Assembly (NCBI GenBank): GCA_030639305.1
Contig: DAOWCY010000101.1
Span: 1-25,265 of the forward strand
Length of the DNA: 25,265 nucleotides
Reading direction: 5' to 3'
DNA from: JAGLQA01 sp023135565
GTDB lineage: Bacteria > Acidobacteriota > Aminicenantia > UBA2199
Made by a program: the position numbers and the translations under genes. The notes under the pieces were generated by a model that was not told the origin of the DNA, did not search any database, and worked only from the letters and a program-made list of their open reading frames with translations. How positions within the stretch are numbered: the stretch's first letter is position 1; each line of letters opens with the position of its first letter. Shown in pieces: positions 1-8,254 of the stretch.

Positions 1-83
1 CAGATAAAGTAATCCGCCCAATCTACATATCAAATACCCCTTAAAAAAGCTTAGGGCACTCTTTTTCTTTTCCAAGTAGCAGA

Positions 84-142
84 AATGGTGGTATCATTTA
101 AGTGAGCGAAGTAGGGTCAATTTAGGTGAGCGCTATAGGGCA
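84..142. mobile_element. Probable IS21-family insertion sequence end
   Basis: Two head-to-tail 24-base units at 96-119 and 120-143 share the pattern ATTTA(A/G)GTGAGCG...TAGGG. Multiple direct copies of a TGAGCG-containing motif near the ends, acting as IstA binding sites, are typical of IS21-family elements, whose outer ends usually terminate in CA; a CA lies at 141-142. The sequence right after it resumes the reading frame of a DUF3368 gene, so 142 is a plausible insertion boundary. No istA or istB coding sequence is visible in bases 1-83; the body of the element would lie off the window to the left. Family assignment rests on motif resemblance only. Confidence 0.4.
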
Positions 143-273
143 TTGTAGGATTAATTATCAAAGCTTATAAAGCAGGGTTAATAGAGGATTTTGCTTCCAG
201 GCTCAACCAATTGATAGAAGCAGGTTTCCGGATAAAAGAGGAATTTCTACAAGGAATTATCCGTTCTGTCTAA
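139..273 (+). pseudogene. 3' remnant of a DUF3368 PIN-like toxin gene
   Basis: After an in-frame TAG at 136-138 the frame is open to a TAA at 271-273 and encodes about 44 residues. These match the C-terminal third of DUF3368 proteins: a G-[IL]-[VL]-G-[IL]-[LI]-I-x-A-[YK]-[KN]-x-G-L-I segment, then a helix, then a G-F-x-I-x-x-E segment and a final helix. The two complete DUF3368 proteins in this window (at 11343-11819 and 21013-21507) end in the same pattern. The N-terminal two thirds, including the active-site region, are missing, apparently cut off by the insertion sequence end on the left. The fragment is unlikely to make a functional product. Confidence 0.6.
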
Positions 274-299
274 AGATAGAGCAATTGGCAAGCTCTGAT

Positions 300-872
300 T
301 TAACTATAAATTTCGAGACCGATTTTTTTCAACATCTTGTAAAAAAGACTCAATGGAAAACCCATTACATTAAAATAACAACCCTCTATCCTCTCTACAA
401 AAACCGATGCCTTGCCCTGGATACCGTAAGCCCCGGCTTTGTCCGCGTACTCTTTTTTGTCTAAATAAAAATCGATCTCGGCGCCGGAAAGGGCCGTGAA
501 ATATACCTGTGTCACCGCGGAATCAAAATAATTTTCGCCTTTATACAATATAGATAGGCCGGTTATTACTTCGTGTTTTTTACCGGAGAGGGTTTTTAAC
601 ATATTAAAAGCAGCCTGCCTGTGCGCCGGTTTGCCCAAAATAGTGTCGTTAATGCACACTATGGTATCTGAACTGACTACCGGGACATTATAAAACTCCT
701 CTTTGTAAACAAACCGGCCTTTCTCTAAACAAACTCTTTTAATAAAATCTTCTTTGGATTCAGCGGGCTTTAATTCTTCCTCTACGGCAGGGACGATTAT
801 TTCCGGTTCTAAGCCGATTAATTTTAATAGCTCCCTGCGCCTGGGCGATGATGATGCTAATATTATTTTCAT
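300..872 (-). CDS. maf: Maf-family nucleoside triphosphate pyrophosphatase
   Basis: A 190-residue Maf/YhdE-type protein, a cytoplasmic pyrophosphatase that hydrolyses non-canonical or excess nucleotides (dTTP/UTP type in most bacteria) to the monophosphate. The N-terminal nucleotide-binding signature SSSPRR is at residues 7-12. The catalytic Asp of the SSDT motif is at about 69, GKP at 80-82, and the conserved GAYGIQG segment at about 147-153. The length is normal for the family. The frame is open 31 codons further upstream, but the family begins at MKIILASSSPRR, so the ATG at 870-872 is chosen; an AGAGAG stretch lies just before it. It sits downstream of the pilus operon on the same strand, separated by 252 bases of repeat-like sequence, so co-transcription is doubtful. 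Confidence 0.93.
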   Translation of the reverse strand: MKIILASSSPRRRELLKLIGLEPEIIVPAVEEELKPAESKEDFIKRVCLEKGRFVYKEEFYNVPVVSSDTIVCINDTILGKPAHRQAAFNMLKTLSGKKHEVITGLSILYKGENYFDSAVTQVYFTALSGAEIDFYLDKKEYADKAGAYGIQGKASVFVERIEGCYFNVMGFPLSLFYKMLKKIGLEIYS

Positions 873-1124
873 TTGCTCTCTATATTGCTGTGATCTCATT
901 TTTACCACGAAGCACTTGGCGCAGCCGTTGGCCGCAACTAAACACACCCCGTCGCTTCGGGGCAAAAAATAAAAAGCCCCTCAGCGCCACCCCTCTCCAA
1001 GAGGGGACTGTGCCGGCGCTCCCATTGCGACCTTGTCTATAGAAACTACTTGAGTTATAACAAACGCTTTTAAAATCTGCTTAATCTGCGTAATCTGTGT
1101 TCTCTGTGGCTAAAAAACATTCTA
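873..1124. other. Intergenic region between pilR and maf, repeat-like
   Basis: No gene is supported here. A perfect hairpin with 7-base arms and a 3-base loop (CCCCTCT/AGAGGGG) spans 990-1006. A smaller CCCCG/CGGGG hairpin lies at 947-962. Around 1070-1110 there are short repeated phrases of the type TAATCTGCG/TAATCTGTG, a style of low-information intergenic repeat. No U-tract follows either hairpin on the minus strand, so neither is a convincing terminator for pilR. Confidence 0.5.
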
Positions 1125-2525
1125 TCACGGTTTTATCTTTAAATTGAACTTCTCTATATTGTAACGGAAAGCGCGATACTGGATTTTAAGCATTTTGGCC
1201 GCATTCTTCATGTTAAAATTATTTAGTTCTAAAGCTTTTACTATGACTTTTTTGCTGATATCATCGATGTATCGGTTAAAATCGAAATTCCCATCTATTA
1301 GAAGCGAATCTAAATCACCTGCCGAGACATCTTGCTCGGCTATATTATAAATTAATTCCGTGGGCAAAGAATTCAAACCGATATATCGATTCTTTTCCAA
1401 TGCCACGGCTCTCTCTACGAAATTCTCCACTTCCCTTATATTTCCCGGCCAGGAGTAGTTGTAAAATGCGTCTAAGGCTTCCTTTTCAAAACCTTCGATA
1501 TTTTTGTTAAACCTTTTATTAAAGGTTTTTAAGAAATATTGCACGAGTAGGGGAATATCATCCTTCCTCTCCCGCAGCGGGGGAATGCGAATAGAAATAA
1601 CATTTAAACGGTAAAAAAGATCGGACCTGAATTCGTTTTTTTTCATCTCCTCCATCAGGTCTTTGTTGGTGGCAGAGATAATCCTGACGTCAATTTCTAT
1701 CTCATCATTGCCTCCTACCCGCCTGATCTTTCTCTCCTGGATAGCGCGCAGCAGCTTGACCTGCATCTTTTGCGACATTTCCCCGATTTCATCGAGGAAT
1801 AATGTCCCCTTATGGGACACCTCGAATAAACCTATCTTGTCTTTGTAAGCATCGGTAAATGCACCTTTTATGTGACCGAACAATTCACTTTCGAGCAAAT
1901 TCTCAGGCAGCGCTCCGCAATTGATGGAAATAAACTCCTTGCCGGCCCGTCCACTTTTATTGTGGATGGCCCTGGCAATCAACTCTTTTCCCGTGCCGCT
2001 CTCACCGCTGACCAACACCGTGGAATCGGTCTGGGATATAGTAGCGATCAAGTCGAATATCTTTAACATTTTATGGTTGTGACCGACAATGTTTTCAAAT
2101 TTCTCTTTTTCGGTCAGCCTGGATTTTAACTCGATGTTTTCTTTCTCGATGCTCTTCCTGTACAACGATCTTTCGATGATGAGTTTTAATTCATCGATAT
2201 TGAAAGGTTTGGTTATATAATCTGCGGCGCCTAATTTCATGGCTTCGACCGCGTCATTGGCCGAAGCAAAAGCAGTAATCATAATAACCGGCAATTCGGC
2301 ATCGATTGATTTTATCTTCTTCAACAATTCTATACCGCTGACACCGGGCATTTTTATATCGGATATGACCAGTTCAAAGCTCTCTTTCTTTAGTGTATTT
2401 AAGGCCGATTCCCCACTCTCAGCGCACACCACATCATATCCCGCCCGCTTTAGAACGATGGACAGCATATCTCTTACACTGGCGTCATCGTCTACGACTA
2501 ATATTCTGCTGTTTCCTTGAAGCAT
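1125..2525 (-). CDS. pilR: Sigma-54-dependent response regulator, PilR-like
   Basis: A 466-residue NtrC-family activator. It has an N-terminal receiver domain (about 5-120; phospho-acceptor Asp56 in VISDIKMP, Lys106 in TKPF). A sigma-54-interacting AAA+ domain follows (about 147-385; Walker A GESGTGKE at 174-181, Walker B GTLFLDEIGE at about 240-249), then a C-terminal Fis-type helix-turn-helix (about 422-462). The sigma-54 contact loop reads GAFTDA (221-226) where most family members have GAFTGA. It is the last gene of the pilB-T-C-S-R run, and its ATG lies inside the end of pilS with a 28-base overlap, preceded by AGAGG. PilR normally activates pilin transcription with sigma-54; no pilin gene is in this window, so its target is elsewhere or unknown. 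Confidence 0.88.
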   Translation of the reverse strand: MLQGNSRILVVDDDASVRDMLSIVLKRAGYDVVCAESGESALNTLKKESFELVISDIKMPGVSGIELLKKIKSIDAELPVIMITAFASANDAVEAMKLGAADYITKPFNIDELKLIIERSLYRKSIEKENIELKSRLTEKEKFENIVGHNHKMLKIFDLIATISQTDSTVLVSGESGTGKELIARAIHNKSGRAGKEFISINCGALPENLLESELFGHIKGAFTDAYKDKIGLFEVSHKGTLFLDEIGEMSQKMQVKLLRAIQERKIRRVGGNDEIEIDVRIISATNKDLMEEMKKNEFRSDLFYRLNVISIRIPPLRERKDDIPLLVQYFLKTFNKRFNKNIEGFEKEALDAFYNYSWPGNIREVENFVERAVALEKNRYIGLNSLPTELIYNIAEQDVSAGDLDSLLIDGNFDFNRYIDDISKKVIVKALELNNFNMKNAAKMLKIQYRAFRYNIEKFNLKIKP

Positions 2526-4096
2526 ATGATAACCTCTGTGCCGATGTTTTTTTCCGAATTTATTTTTATTTCAAAATTATGCTCTTCGACAATTCTTTTT
2601 ACAATGGGCATACCCAGCCCGATGCCGGAGGTGAACTTGGAATAAAAAGGATTAAAAATATTTCCCAGGTCATCCTCGTCGATGCCGCTGCCGTTATCTT
2701 TTATCGATAGTTGAAGATTTTCCTTTTGTTCATAGATGTTGATCTCTATAGTTCCTGCACCGTTCACCGCTTTTATCGAATTATTGATAAGATTCCATAC
2801 CAGTTGTTCAACCTGCTTCATATCGGCATATACCTGGTCCTTTTCGCTGAATTTTTCGATGAAATTTATCTCTTTATTACCGGCGGAGTTCAGTTCGACT
2901 ATATTATCAACCAGCTCCCCTAATTTGAAGCGGCTTTTTTCTAAGGGAGTAATCTTGCTGTATTCGAGAAAGTCCTCGATAGATTTAGATAAACGGTTCG
3001 ATTCTTTTACGATGATATTCATCAGGTTCCGGTACTCCGGGGTAAGCTCTATCTCGGTTTTTAAAAATTGTACCGAACCGGAAATCGAGGCTAAAGGGTT
3101 CCTGATCTCGTGGGCCATACCGGCAGCCATTTCACCGATAAGGGCAAGATGCTCTTTTCTCTTTAACTGTTTTTCGATCTCTCTTTTCTCGGTCAAATCC
3201 GTGATAATAAAAACAAATACCCTATCGAAAGTGTATATCTTCCTGAGCATGGAGACCGAAACCCCAAGCAGCAAATTATTGATTTCCGTTTCAAAATAGT
3301 GTTTTTTCCGGGAATCGGTTATTTGTTCTATCTTCGTGAAATCCGAGTCCCATAACAATAATTGAAAAATGTTACTTTTTTTATCTATATTCAACAGGCT
3401 TTTCGATTTCTCATTAAAAGATATAACCTCGCCATAGGAATTGCAGGTTAAGAAGCCGTTTTCCATTTTTTCTAATACGGTGCTGTTGAGTAAATCTAAA
3501 TCTTTAAAACTGGCCTGGACTTGTTCTAACTCCACCCCGGTTCTTCTTATTCTTTCGAAGTAGTAAGAGGAAATTAGAGCTATACTGGCAAAACCGATCA
3601 TACTCATGACCAGGTTGTATATAAAAGTGCCCCGCTGCACTTCCTCATTCACCACCCAGGAAAAAAAGGGGGTCAACTTTAAATACATCAATTCCGAAAG
3701 AGCGCCGAAAAGAATAAAAGATAAAGCGGCAATATATATGGTATCCTTCCGCGATAGGAAAATCGAAGTGACAATAATAGGCAGGATATAGAGAAAATAG
3801 AAGGGGCTCTGGACGCCTCCGGAAAAGTAAACCAAAGCCGTGATTAAAAGGATGTCTGCCGTTATCTGGTAGTAGATGGAAAAGCGGGGTCTGAGCCTGA
3901 TCAGCAGGAAATTGAAGATTGCCATTAAAGAAGCTGTCCCTAAGGCGATAAAAATGTGGACGGTATGAATGGGGGGTTTTTTTGAAAAAATTTCCACTGT
4001 GATGGAAAGAGCAGCCAATATCAAGATTAAACCGACCCTGATAATATTTATCGTAACTAATCTACTGCTTGTTTTTTTATCTTCTATAGAAATCAA
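2498..4096 (-). CDS. pilS: PAS-containing membrane sensor histidine kinase, PilS-like
   Basis: A 532-residue kinase. The first 180 residues carry about six hydrophobic segments, as in PilS. A PAS-like sensory region follows (about 200-305), then the dimerisation/phosphotransfer domain with the H-box AAGMAHEIRNPLAS (phospho-acceptor His329). The C-terminal ATPase domain has an N-box (NLINNSIKAV) and the G-boxes DNGSGID and GIGLGMPIV. The start codon is TTG (4094-4096), 18 bases after the pilC stop; no ATG lies before the first membrane helix and the ribosome binding site is weak, which suggests translational coupling. It should phosphorylate the adjacent PilR; in known systems PilS senses pilin in the inner membrane. 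Confidence 0.87.
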   Translation of the reverse strand: MISIEDKKTSSRLVTINIIRVGLILILAALSITVEIFSKKPPIHTVHIFIALGTASLMAIFNFLLIRLRPRFSIYYQITADILLITALVYFSGGVQSPFYFLYILPIIVTSIFLSRKDTIYIAALSFILFGALSELMYLKLTPFFSWVVNEEVQRGTFIYNLVMSMIGFASIALISSYYFERIRRTGVELEQVQASFKDLDLLNSTVLEKMENGFLTCNSYGEVISFNEKSKSLLNIDKKSNIFQLLLWDSDFTKIEQITDSRKKHYFETEINNLLLGVSVSMLRKIYTFDRVFVFIITDLTEKREIEKQLKRKEHLALIGEMAAGMAHEIRNPLASISGSVQFLKTEIELTPEYRNLMNIIVKESNRLSKSIEDFLEYSKITPLEKSRFKLGELVDNIVELNSAGNKEINFIEKFSEKDQVYADMKQVEQLVWNLINNSIKAVNGAGTIEINIYEQKENLQLSIKDNGSGIDEDDLGNIFNPFYSKFTSGIGLGMPIVKRIVEEHNFEIKINSEKNIGTEVIICFKETAEY

Positions 4097-4114
4097 TTTA
4101 TATCGGTCTTTGCC

Positions 4115-5320
4115 TTATCCTAATGTGCCGACAAGTTCGAACATAGGCATGTACATGGCGATAACGATGCCACCGACCAATAAACCCAATACCAGGATCA
4201 ATATCGGTTCCATCATCGATATAAGGGCATCTACCGCCTGCTCCACTTCTTCATCATAGAAATCGGCAACTTTCCCCAGCATACCGGAAAGGGCGCCGGT
4301 TTGCTCACCTACCGATACCATCTGCGTCACCATAAAAGGGAAAAGTTTTGATTCCTCCCAGGCTTCTCCTAAAGGTTTACCTTCCTGGACGGCGGTTCGG
4401 CTTTTCATGACCGAATCTTCGACAATGGAATTTCCTGCTGTCCTGGCTGTGATGGTCATGGCTTCGATTATCTCGACGCCTGAGTTTAAGAGAGTTTCCA
4501 ATGTCCTGGTTACCCGGGCCACGCCTACTTTTAAAAGAAGTACGCCGAATACGGGCATCTTCAATTTTATCTTATCTAATACTCTTTTGCCTTTGTAAGT
4601 AGAATTATAGGATTTTAGGGCAACGACTAACCCGATTGCCCCGATGACTAAATAAGGTAAATTCGCGATCATAAAGTCGGATATATTGATGACGATCTGG
4701 GTGGGCAAGGGCAGCGAAGCGCCTAAGTTGACGAACATATTCGCGAATACGGGAATAACTTTGGTCATGATGACCGAGGTTAATACTACTGCGATGATCA
4801 ACACGATAACAGGATATGCCATGGCCGATTTGACTTTACCGGTCAGTTTGGCAATGTTTTCGATATACTCCGATAATCTCATTAAGATGGTGTCTAAGTT
4901 GCCTGACGCTTCACCGGCCTGGATCATACTGGTGTAGAGATCGTTAAAGATTTTGGGATGCTTTTTTAAGGCATTGGAAAAAGTGGCTCCTCCTTCCACA
5001 TCCTTCCTGATCGTTAAAAGTGCTTTTTGGAAATATTTATTCTTCTGCTGGGTGGCAAGGATGCCTAATCCCTGGGTAATGGGCAGGCCGGCGTTAAACA
5101 TAACCGACAATTGGCGGTTGAATACCGATAGGTCCCTCACATTGACCCCTTTTTGCAAAAGGTTGCCTATTTTAAGCTCAAACTTTTTTCTTTCTATGTT
5201 TAATACCTGGATCTGTTCTTTTTCTAAGGCAGCGGTCAGCTCTTTGGGAGACCTGGCGTTTCTTTCTCCTTCGACGATGTTTCCAACTTTATTTTTTCCT
5301 TTGTATTTAAAGGTAGGCAT
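4115..5320 (-). CDS. pilC: Type IV pilus inner-membrane platform protein PilC
   Basis: A 401-residue protein of the GspF/PilC family, the polytopic platform that couples the PilB and PilT motors to the growing pilus. It begins with the usual short N-terminal F-K-Y-K-G-K segment. Two T2SF-F domains follow (about 65-190 and 270-390), each with a G(E/A)xxG-type helical bundle and a downstream hydrophobic segment. Membrane helices are visible near 168-190, 215-235 and 370-393. The ATG is preceded by AGGGGG. It starts 9 bases after the pilT stop, as expected for one transcript. Length and architecture are normal. Confidence 0.95.
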   Translation of the reverse strand: MPTFKYKGKNKVGNIVEGERNARSPKELTAALEKEQIQVLNIERKKFELKIGNLLQKGVNVRDLSVFNRQLSVMFNAGLPITQGLGILATQQKNKYFQKALLTIRKDVEGGATFSNALKKHPKIFNDLYTSMIQAGEASGNLDTILMRLSEYIENIAKLTGKVKSAMAYPVIVLIIAVVLTSVIMTKVIPVFANMFVNLGASLPLPTQIVINISDFMIANLPYLVIGAIGLVVALKSYNSTYKGKRVLDKIKLKMPVFGVLLLKVGVARVTRTLETLLNSGVEIIEAMTITARTAGNSIVEDSVMKSRTAVQEGKPLGEAWEESKLFPFMVTQMVSVGEQTGALSGMLGKVADFYDEEVEQAVDALISMMEPILILVLGLLVGGIVIAMYMPMFELVGTLG

Positions 5321-5329
5321 TTTTCCCCC

Positions 5330-6481
5330 TTAAAAGTTACGATATTTATTGCTGTCGGCGGCGGGAGCCGCTCCTCTACTGTAATTGGGCTTAAATTGAC
5401 TGGACAGGGTACTGGGACCCCGTTTTATCATTTCATTCAATTCTTCGGGATTATGGGAAACATTAAGGGCCATCTCAAGGGTTATCTCTTTTTTGAAATG
5501 GAGGTTGGCCAGGGATTGATTAAAGGTAATCATACCGTATTTCTCCTGGCCGGTTTGCATGGCCGAATATATCTGGTGAATCTTATTGTCGCGGATCAAG
5601 TGCCGTACAGCGGGACTGGGCACAAGAACTTCGATGGCAAGACATCTACCCTTGCCGCCGGGTTTGGGTAACAGGGACTGGGTGATGATACCTTCGATAT
5701 TCATGGACAACTGTGTGCGCACCTGGTCCTGTTGGTGTGTAGGGAAAACGTCGATGATCCTGTTGATGGTCTGGGAAGCGGAATTGGTATGTAGGGTTCC
5801 GAAGGTTAAATGGCCGGTTTCGGCTGTGGTTATGGCGGCCTGGATGGTTTCTAAGTCCCTCATCTCACCGATGAGCACTATGTCCGGATCCTGCCTGAGA
5901 GCGGCTCTCAGCGCCTCGGAAAAACTTTTGGTGTCGGAATGTACTTCTCTTTGATTGATCATCGCTTTTTTATGGGTATGCAAATATTCGATGGGGTCTT
6001 CTATAGTAATAATGTGTTCGGCCCTTTCAGCATTTATTTTATCTATCAACGAAGCCAATGTGGTGGTTTTCCCTGAACCGGTGGGCCCGGTAACCAATAT
6101 CAGACCGCGTGGTTTTGAGGCAAAAGAAGCCACCACCAGCGGCAGCCCCAATTGATCGAAACTCATGATTTCATAGGGGATTCTCCTGAAAGCGCCGGCA
6201 ACGGCGCCTCTTTGCATAAACACATTGCCGCGGAACCGGGCTATTCCTTTGATACCGAAGGAGAAGTCGATTTCCCACTGCTCTTCGAATTTATATTTTT
6301 GGTTATCGTTTAAGATACTGTAGATGATCTGTTTCGTTTCCGCCGGGCTCATCGGGGGCTGTTCGATCCGTTTCAATTTGCCGTGCACCCTGATGATGGG
6401 CGGTGAATTGGTGGTAATATGAAGGTCTGTGCCGCCTTCATCCACTAATATTTTCAATAACTGCGGGAGTGGTAATGACAT
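5330..6481 (-). CDS. pilT: Type IV pilus retraction ATPase PilT
   Basis: A 383-residue secretion-type AAA ATPase. Walker A GPTGSGKTT is at 132-140, the Walker B region IVLIGEMRD at 201-209, and the His box TGHLTFGTLHTN at about 222-233. The EMRD form of Walker B, the short N-terminal domain and the absence of a Cys4 zinc site separate it from PilB. It should power pilus disassembly and twitching. The ATG has an AAGGAG site 8 bases upstream and lies 12 bases after the pilB stop. The last 25 or so residues are a Ser/Ala/Pro-rich tail without clear structure. Confidence 0.95.
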   Translation of the reverse strand: MSLPLPQLLKILVDEGGTDLHITTNSPPIIRVHGKLKRIEQPPMSPAETKQIIYSILNDNQKYKFEEQWEIDFSFGIKGIARFRGNVFMQRGAVAGAFRRIPYEIMSFDQLGLPLVVASFASKPRGLILVTGPTGSGKTTTLASLIDKINAERAEHIITIEDPIEYLHTHKKAMINQREVHSDTKSFSEALRAALRQDPDIVLIGEMRDLETIQAAITTAETGHLTFGTLHTNSASQTINRIIDVFPTHQQDQVRTQLSMNIEGIITQSLLPKPGGKGRCLAIEVLVPSPAVRHLIRDNKIHQIYSAMQTGQEKYGMITFNQSLANLHFKKEITLEMALNVSHNPEELNEMIKRGPSTLSSQFKPNYSRGAAPAADSNKYRNF

Positions 6482-6493
6482 TCTCGGTTCTCC

Positions 6494-8200
6494 TTATATT
6501 TTCGTTGTTTCTCTCAGTACTTCTTCTATCGACGTAGAGCCTAATTTGATCTTTTCTATGCCGCTCATCCGCAGGGTGAGCATACCTTTCTCCTTTGCCT
6601 TTTGTCTCAACTCGGAGGTTGATACGCCCACCATGATCTGTTCCTTGATCTCTTCGTCGACTTCCATCACTTCGAATAATCCTACCCGGCCTTTGTAGCC
6701 GGAATTATTGCATTTTTCGCAGCCTTTGGTTTCGAATATTTTTACCGATTTGGCCTCTTCCGGGGGGAAACCGATGTCGATAAGGGTTTGAGCCGGGATT
6801 TTCGCCTCTTTCTTACAATTTACGCACAGCCGCCTGATCAGCCTCTGTGCTACCACTAACCTGACTGCGCTGGAAACCAAAAAGGGTTCGATGCCCATAT
6901 TAATCAACCTGGCGATGGTGGAGGGGGCGTCATTGGTGTGAAGAGTGGAAAGCACCATATGACCGGTTAATGCTGCTTTAATAGCGATGTCCGCGGTTTC
7001 GAAATCCCTGATCTCACCGACCAGGATAATATTGGGGTCCTGCCTTAAGAATGATCTCAATGAGGCGGGGAAGGTTAACCCGATCTGATCTTTAATGTTC
7101 ACCTGGTTAATACCGTAAAGATTAAATTCCACCGGGTTCTCAGCGGTCATGATATTGACATCTTCGACATTTAGTTTGGAGATGGCGGAATAGAGCGTGT
7201 TGGTTTTTCCCGAACCGGTAGGGCCGGTGACCAGGACGATGCCCCAGGGTTCAGCGATATTTCTCTCGAACTTTTTCAAGGATTCCGGCTCGAAACCGAG
7301 TCTCGTCATGTCCAGCATGAGGTTATCTTTATCCAGGAGACGGATAACGATCTTTTCGCCGTGGGTGATGGGTAATGAGGAGACCCTCATGTCGATGGTC
7401 TTAGTTTTACCCTTTATATTCATCTTGGTCCTGATCCTGCCGTCCTGGGGCAGTCTCCTTTCGGCAATGTCGATGCCGGCTATCAACTTTACCCTGGAGG
7501 TGACTTTGTTTTTCAGGTTCATGGGCGGGGTCATATACTCGTGCAGTATGCCGTCGATCCTGAACCTTACCCTGAATACCTTTTCATAGGGCTCGAAATG
7601 TATGTCGGATGCCCCTTTGGTTATGGCGTCCTGGAATATCAGGTTGACTAATTTGATGGCCGGGGCGTCTTCATCTATGTCGCCGTCGATACTATCGTCG
7701 TCCGTGTCTTCTATCAATTCCACGGCCGCATCGTCGCCCAAATCGATCTCTTCGAGGAACTTCTGGGCTTCGATACCGGTGGAGGAACCGTAATATTTAT
7801 CGATGGCTTCTAAAATAGAAGATTCGGGGGCGATTACCGCCTGGATTCGCAAATTGGTAGAGAACCTGATCTCTTCCTGGACAAAAAGGTTCGATGGGTC
7901 GGCCATGGCCAGGGTGAGCATGGAACCGATGCGGTGCACCGGCATGACGATATGTCTCCTGGCAATCTCAGGCTTAATTAAATCCAGCATCTTTTCATCG
8001 ATTTCGAACTTAGAAAGATTGATGGATGGGTAACCGAATTGCTTACTCAAGGCCTGGGCAATGTCTTCTTCAGTAACAAAACCCAACCTGATCAGTATGC
8101 TTCCTAATTTTCCCGGTTCTTTTGCCTGAACGTCCAGCGCTTTCTGGAGCTGATCTTGCGAGATTCGCTTATCGTTTAATAAAAGTTCTCCAATTCTCAT
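6494..8200 (-). CDS. pilB: Type IV pilus extension ATPase PilB
   Basis: A 568-residue assembly ATPase. An MshEN-type N-terminal domain (about 1-150; in relatives this binds c-di-GMP) is followed by an acidic linker (about 155-180) and the motor domain. Walker A GPTGSGKTN is at 326-334, Walker B IILVGEIRD at 391-399, and the His box TGHMVLSTLHTN at about 412-423. The zinc-binding Cys pairs are C459/C462 and C494/C497. It is the first gene of the pilB-T-C-S-R run, the same order as in Myxococcus and Geobacter. A sigma-70-type promoter lies directly upstream (see 8213-8241). Confidence 0.95.
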   Translation of the reverse strand: MRIGELLLNDKRISQDQLQKALDVQAKEPGKLGSILIRLGFVTEEDIAQALSKQFGYPSINLSKFEIDEKMLDLIKPEIARRHIVMPVHRIGSMLTLAMADPSNLFVQEEIRFSTNLRIQAVIAPESSILEAIDKYYGSSTGIEAQKFLEEIDLGDDAAVELIEDTDDDSIDGDIDEDAPAIKLVNLIFQDAITKGASDIHFEPYEKVFRVRFRIDGILHEYMTPPMNLKNKVTSRVKLIAGIDIAERRLPQDGRIRTKMNIKGKTKTIDMRVSSLPITHGEKIVIRLLDKDNLMLDMTRLGFEPESLKKFERNIAEPWGIVLVTGPTGSGKTNTLYSAISKLNVEDVNIMTAENPVEFNLYGINQVNIKDQIGLTFPASLRSFLRQDPNIILVGEIRDFETADIAIKAALTGHMVLSTLHTNDAPSTIARLINMGIEPFLVSSAVRLVVAQRLIRRLCVNCKKEAKIPAQTLIDIGFPPEEAKSVKIFETKGCEKCNNSGYKGRVGLFEVMEVDEEIKEQIMVGVSTSELRQKAKEKGMLTLRMSGIEKIKLGSTSIEEVLRETTKI

Positions 8201-8212
8201 TTGTACATCCTT

Positions 8213-8241
8213 ATTTTAAAAAATCTGGGAGTATTTGTCAA
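8213..8241 (-). promoter_or_regulatory. Predicted sigma-70 promoter of the pil operon
   Basis: On the minus strand TTGACA (8236-8241) and TAAAAT (8213-8218) are separated by exactly 17 bases. The -10 ends 12 bases before the pilB ATG, so the transcript would carry only about 5-6 untranslated bases. An AAGGA stretch close to the -10 may then lie partly outside the mRNA. Confidence 0.65.
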
Positions 8242-8254
8242 TTCCATATTGCTA

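Noticed and set aside
947..962. CCCCG/CGGGG hairpin as a terminator of the pil operon
   Set aside because: The A-rich run is on the wrong side: a minus-strand terminator would need T residues after the hairpin on that strand, and there are none.
300..965. Longer Maf protein starting at 965
   Set aside because: The extra 31 residues are not family-like and the nucleotide-binding motif must be near the N-terminus. The ATG at 872 fits the family exactly.
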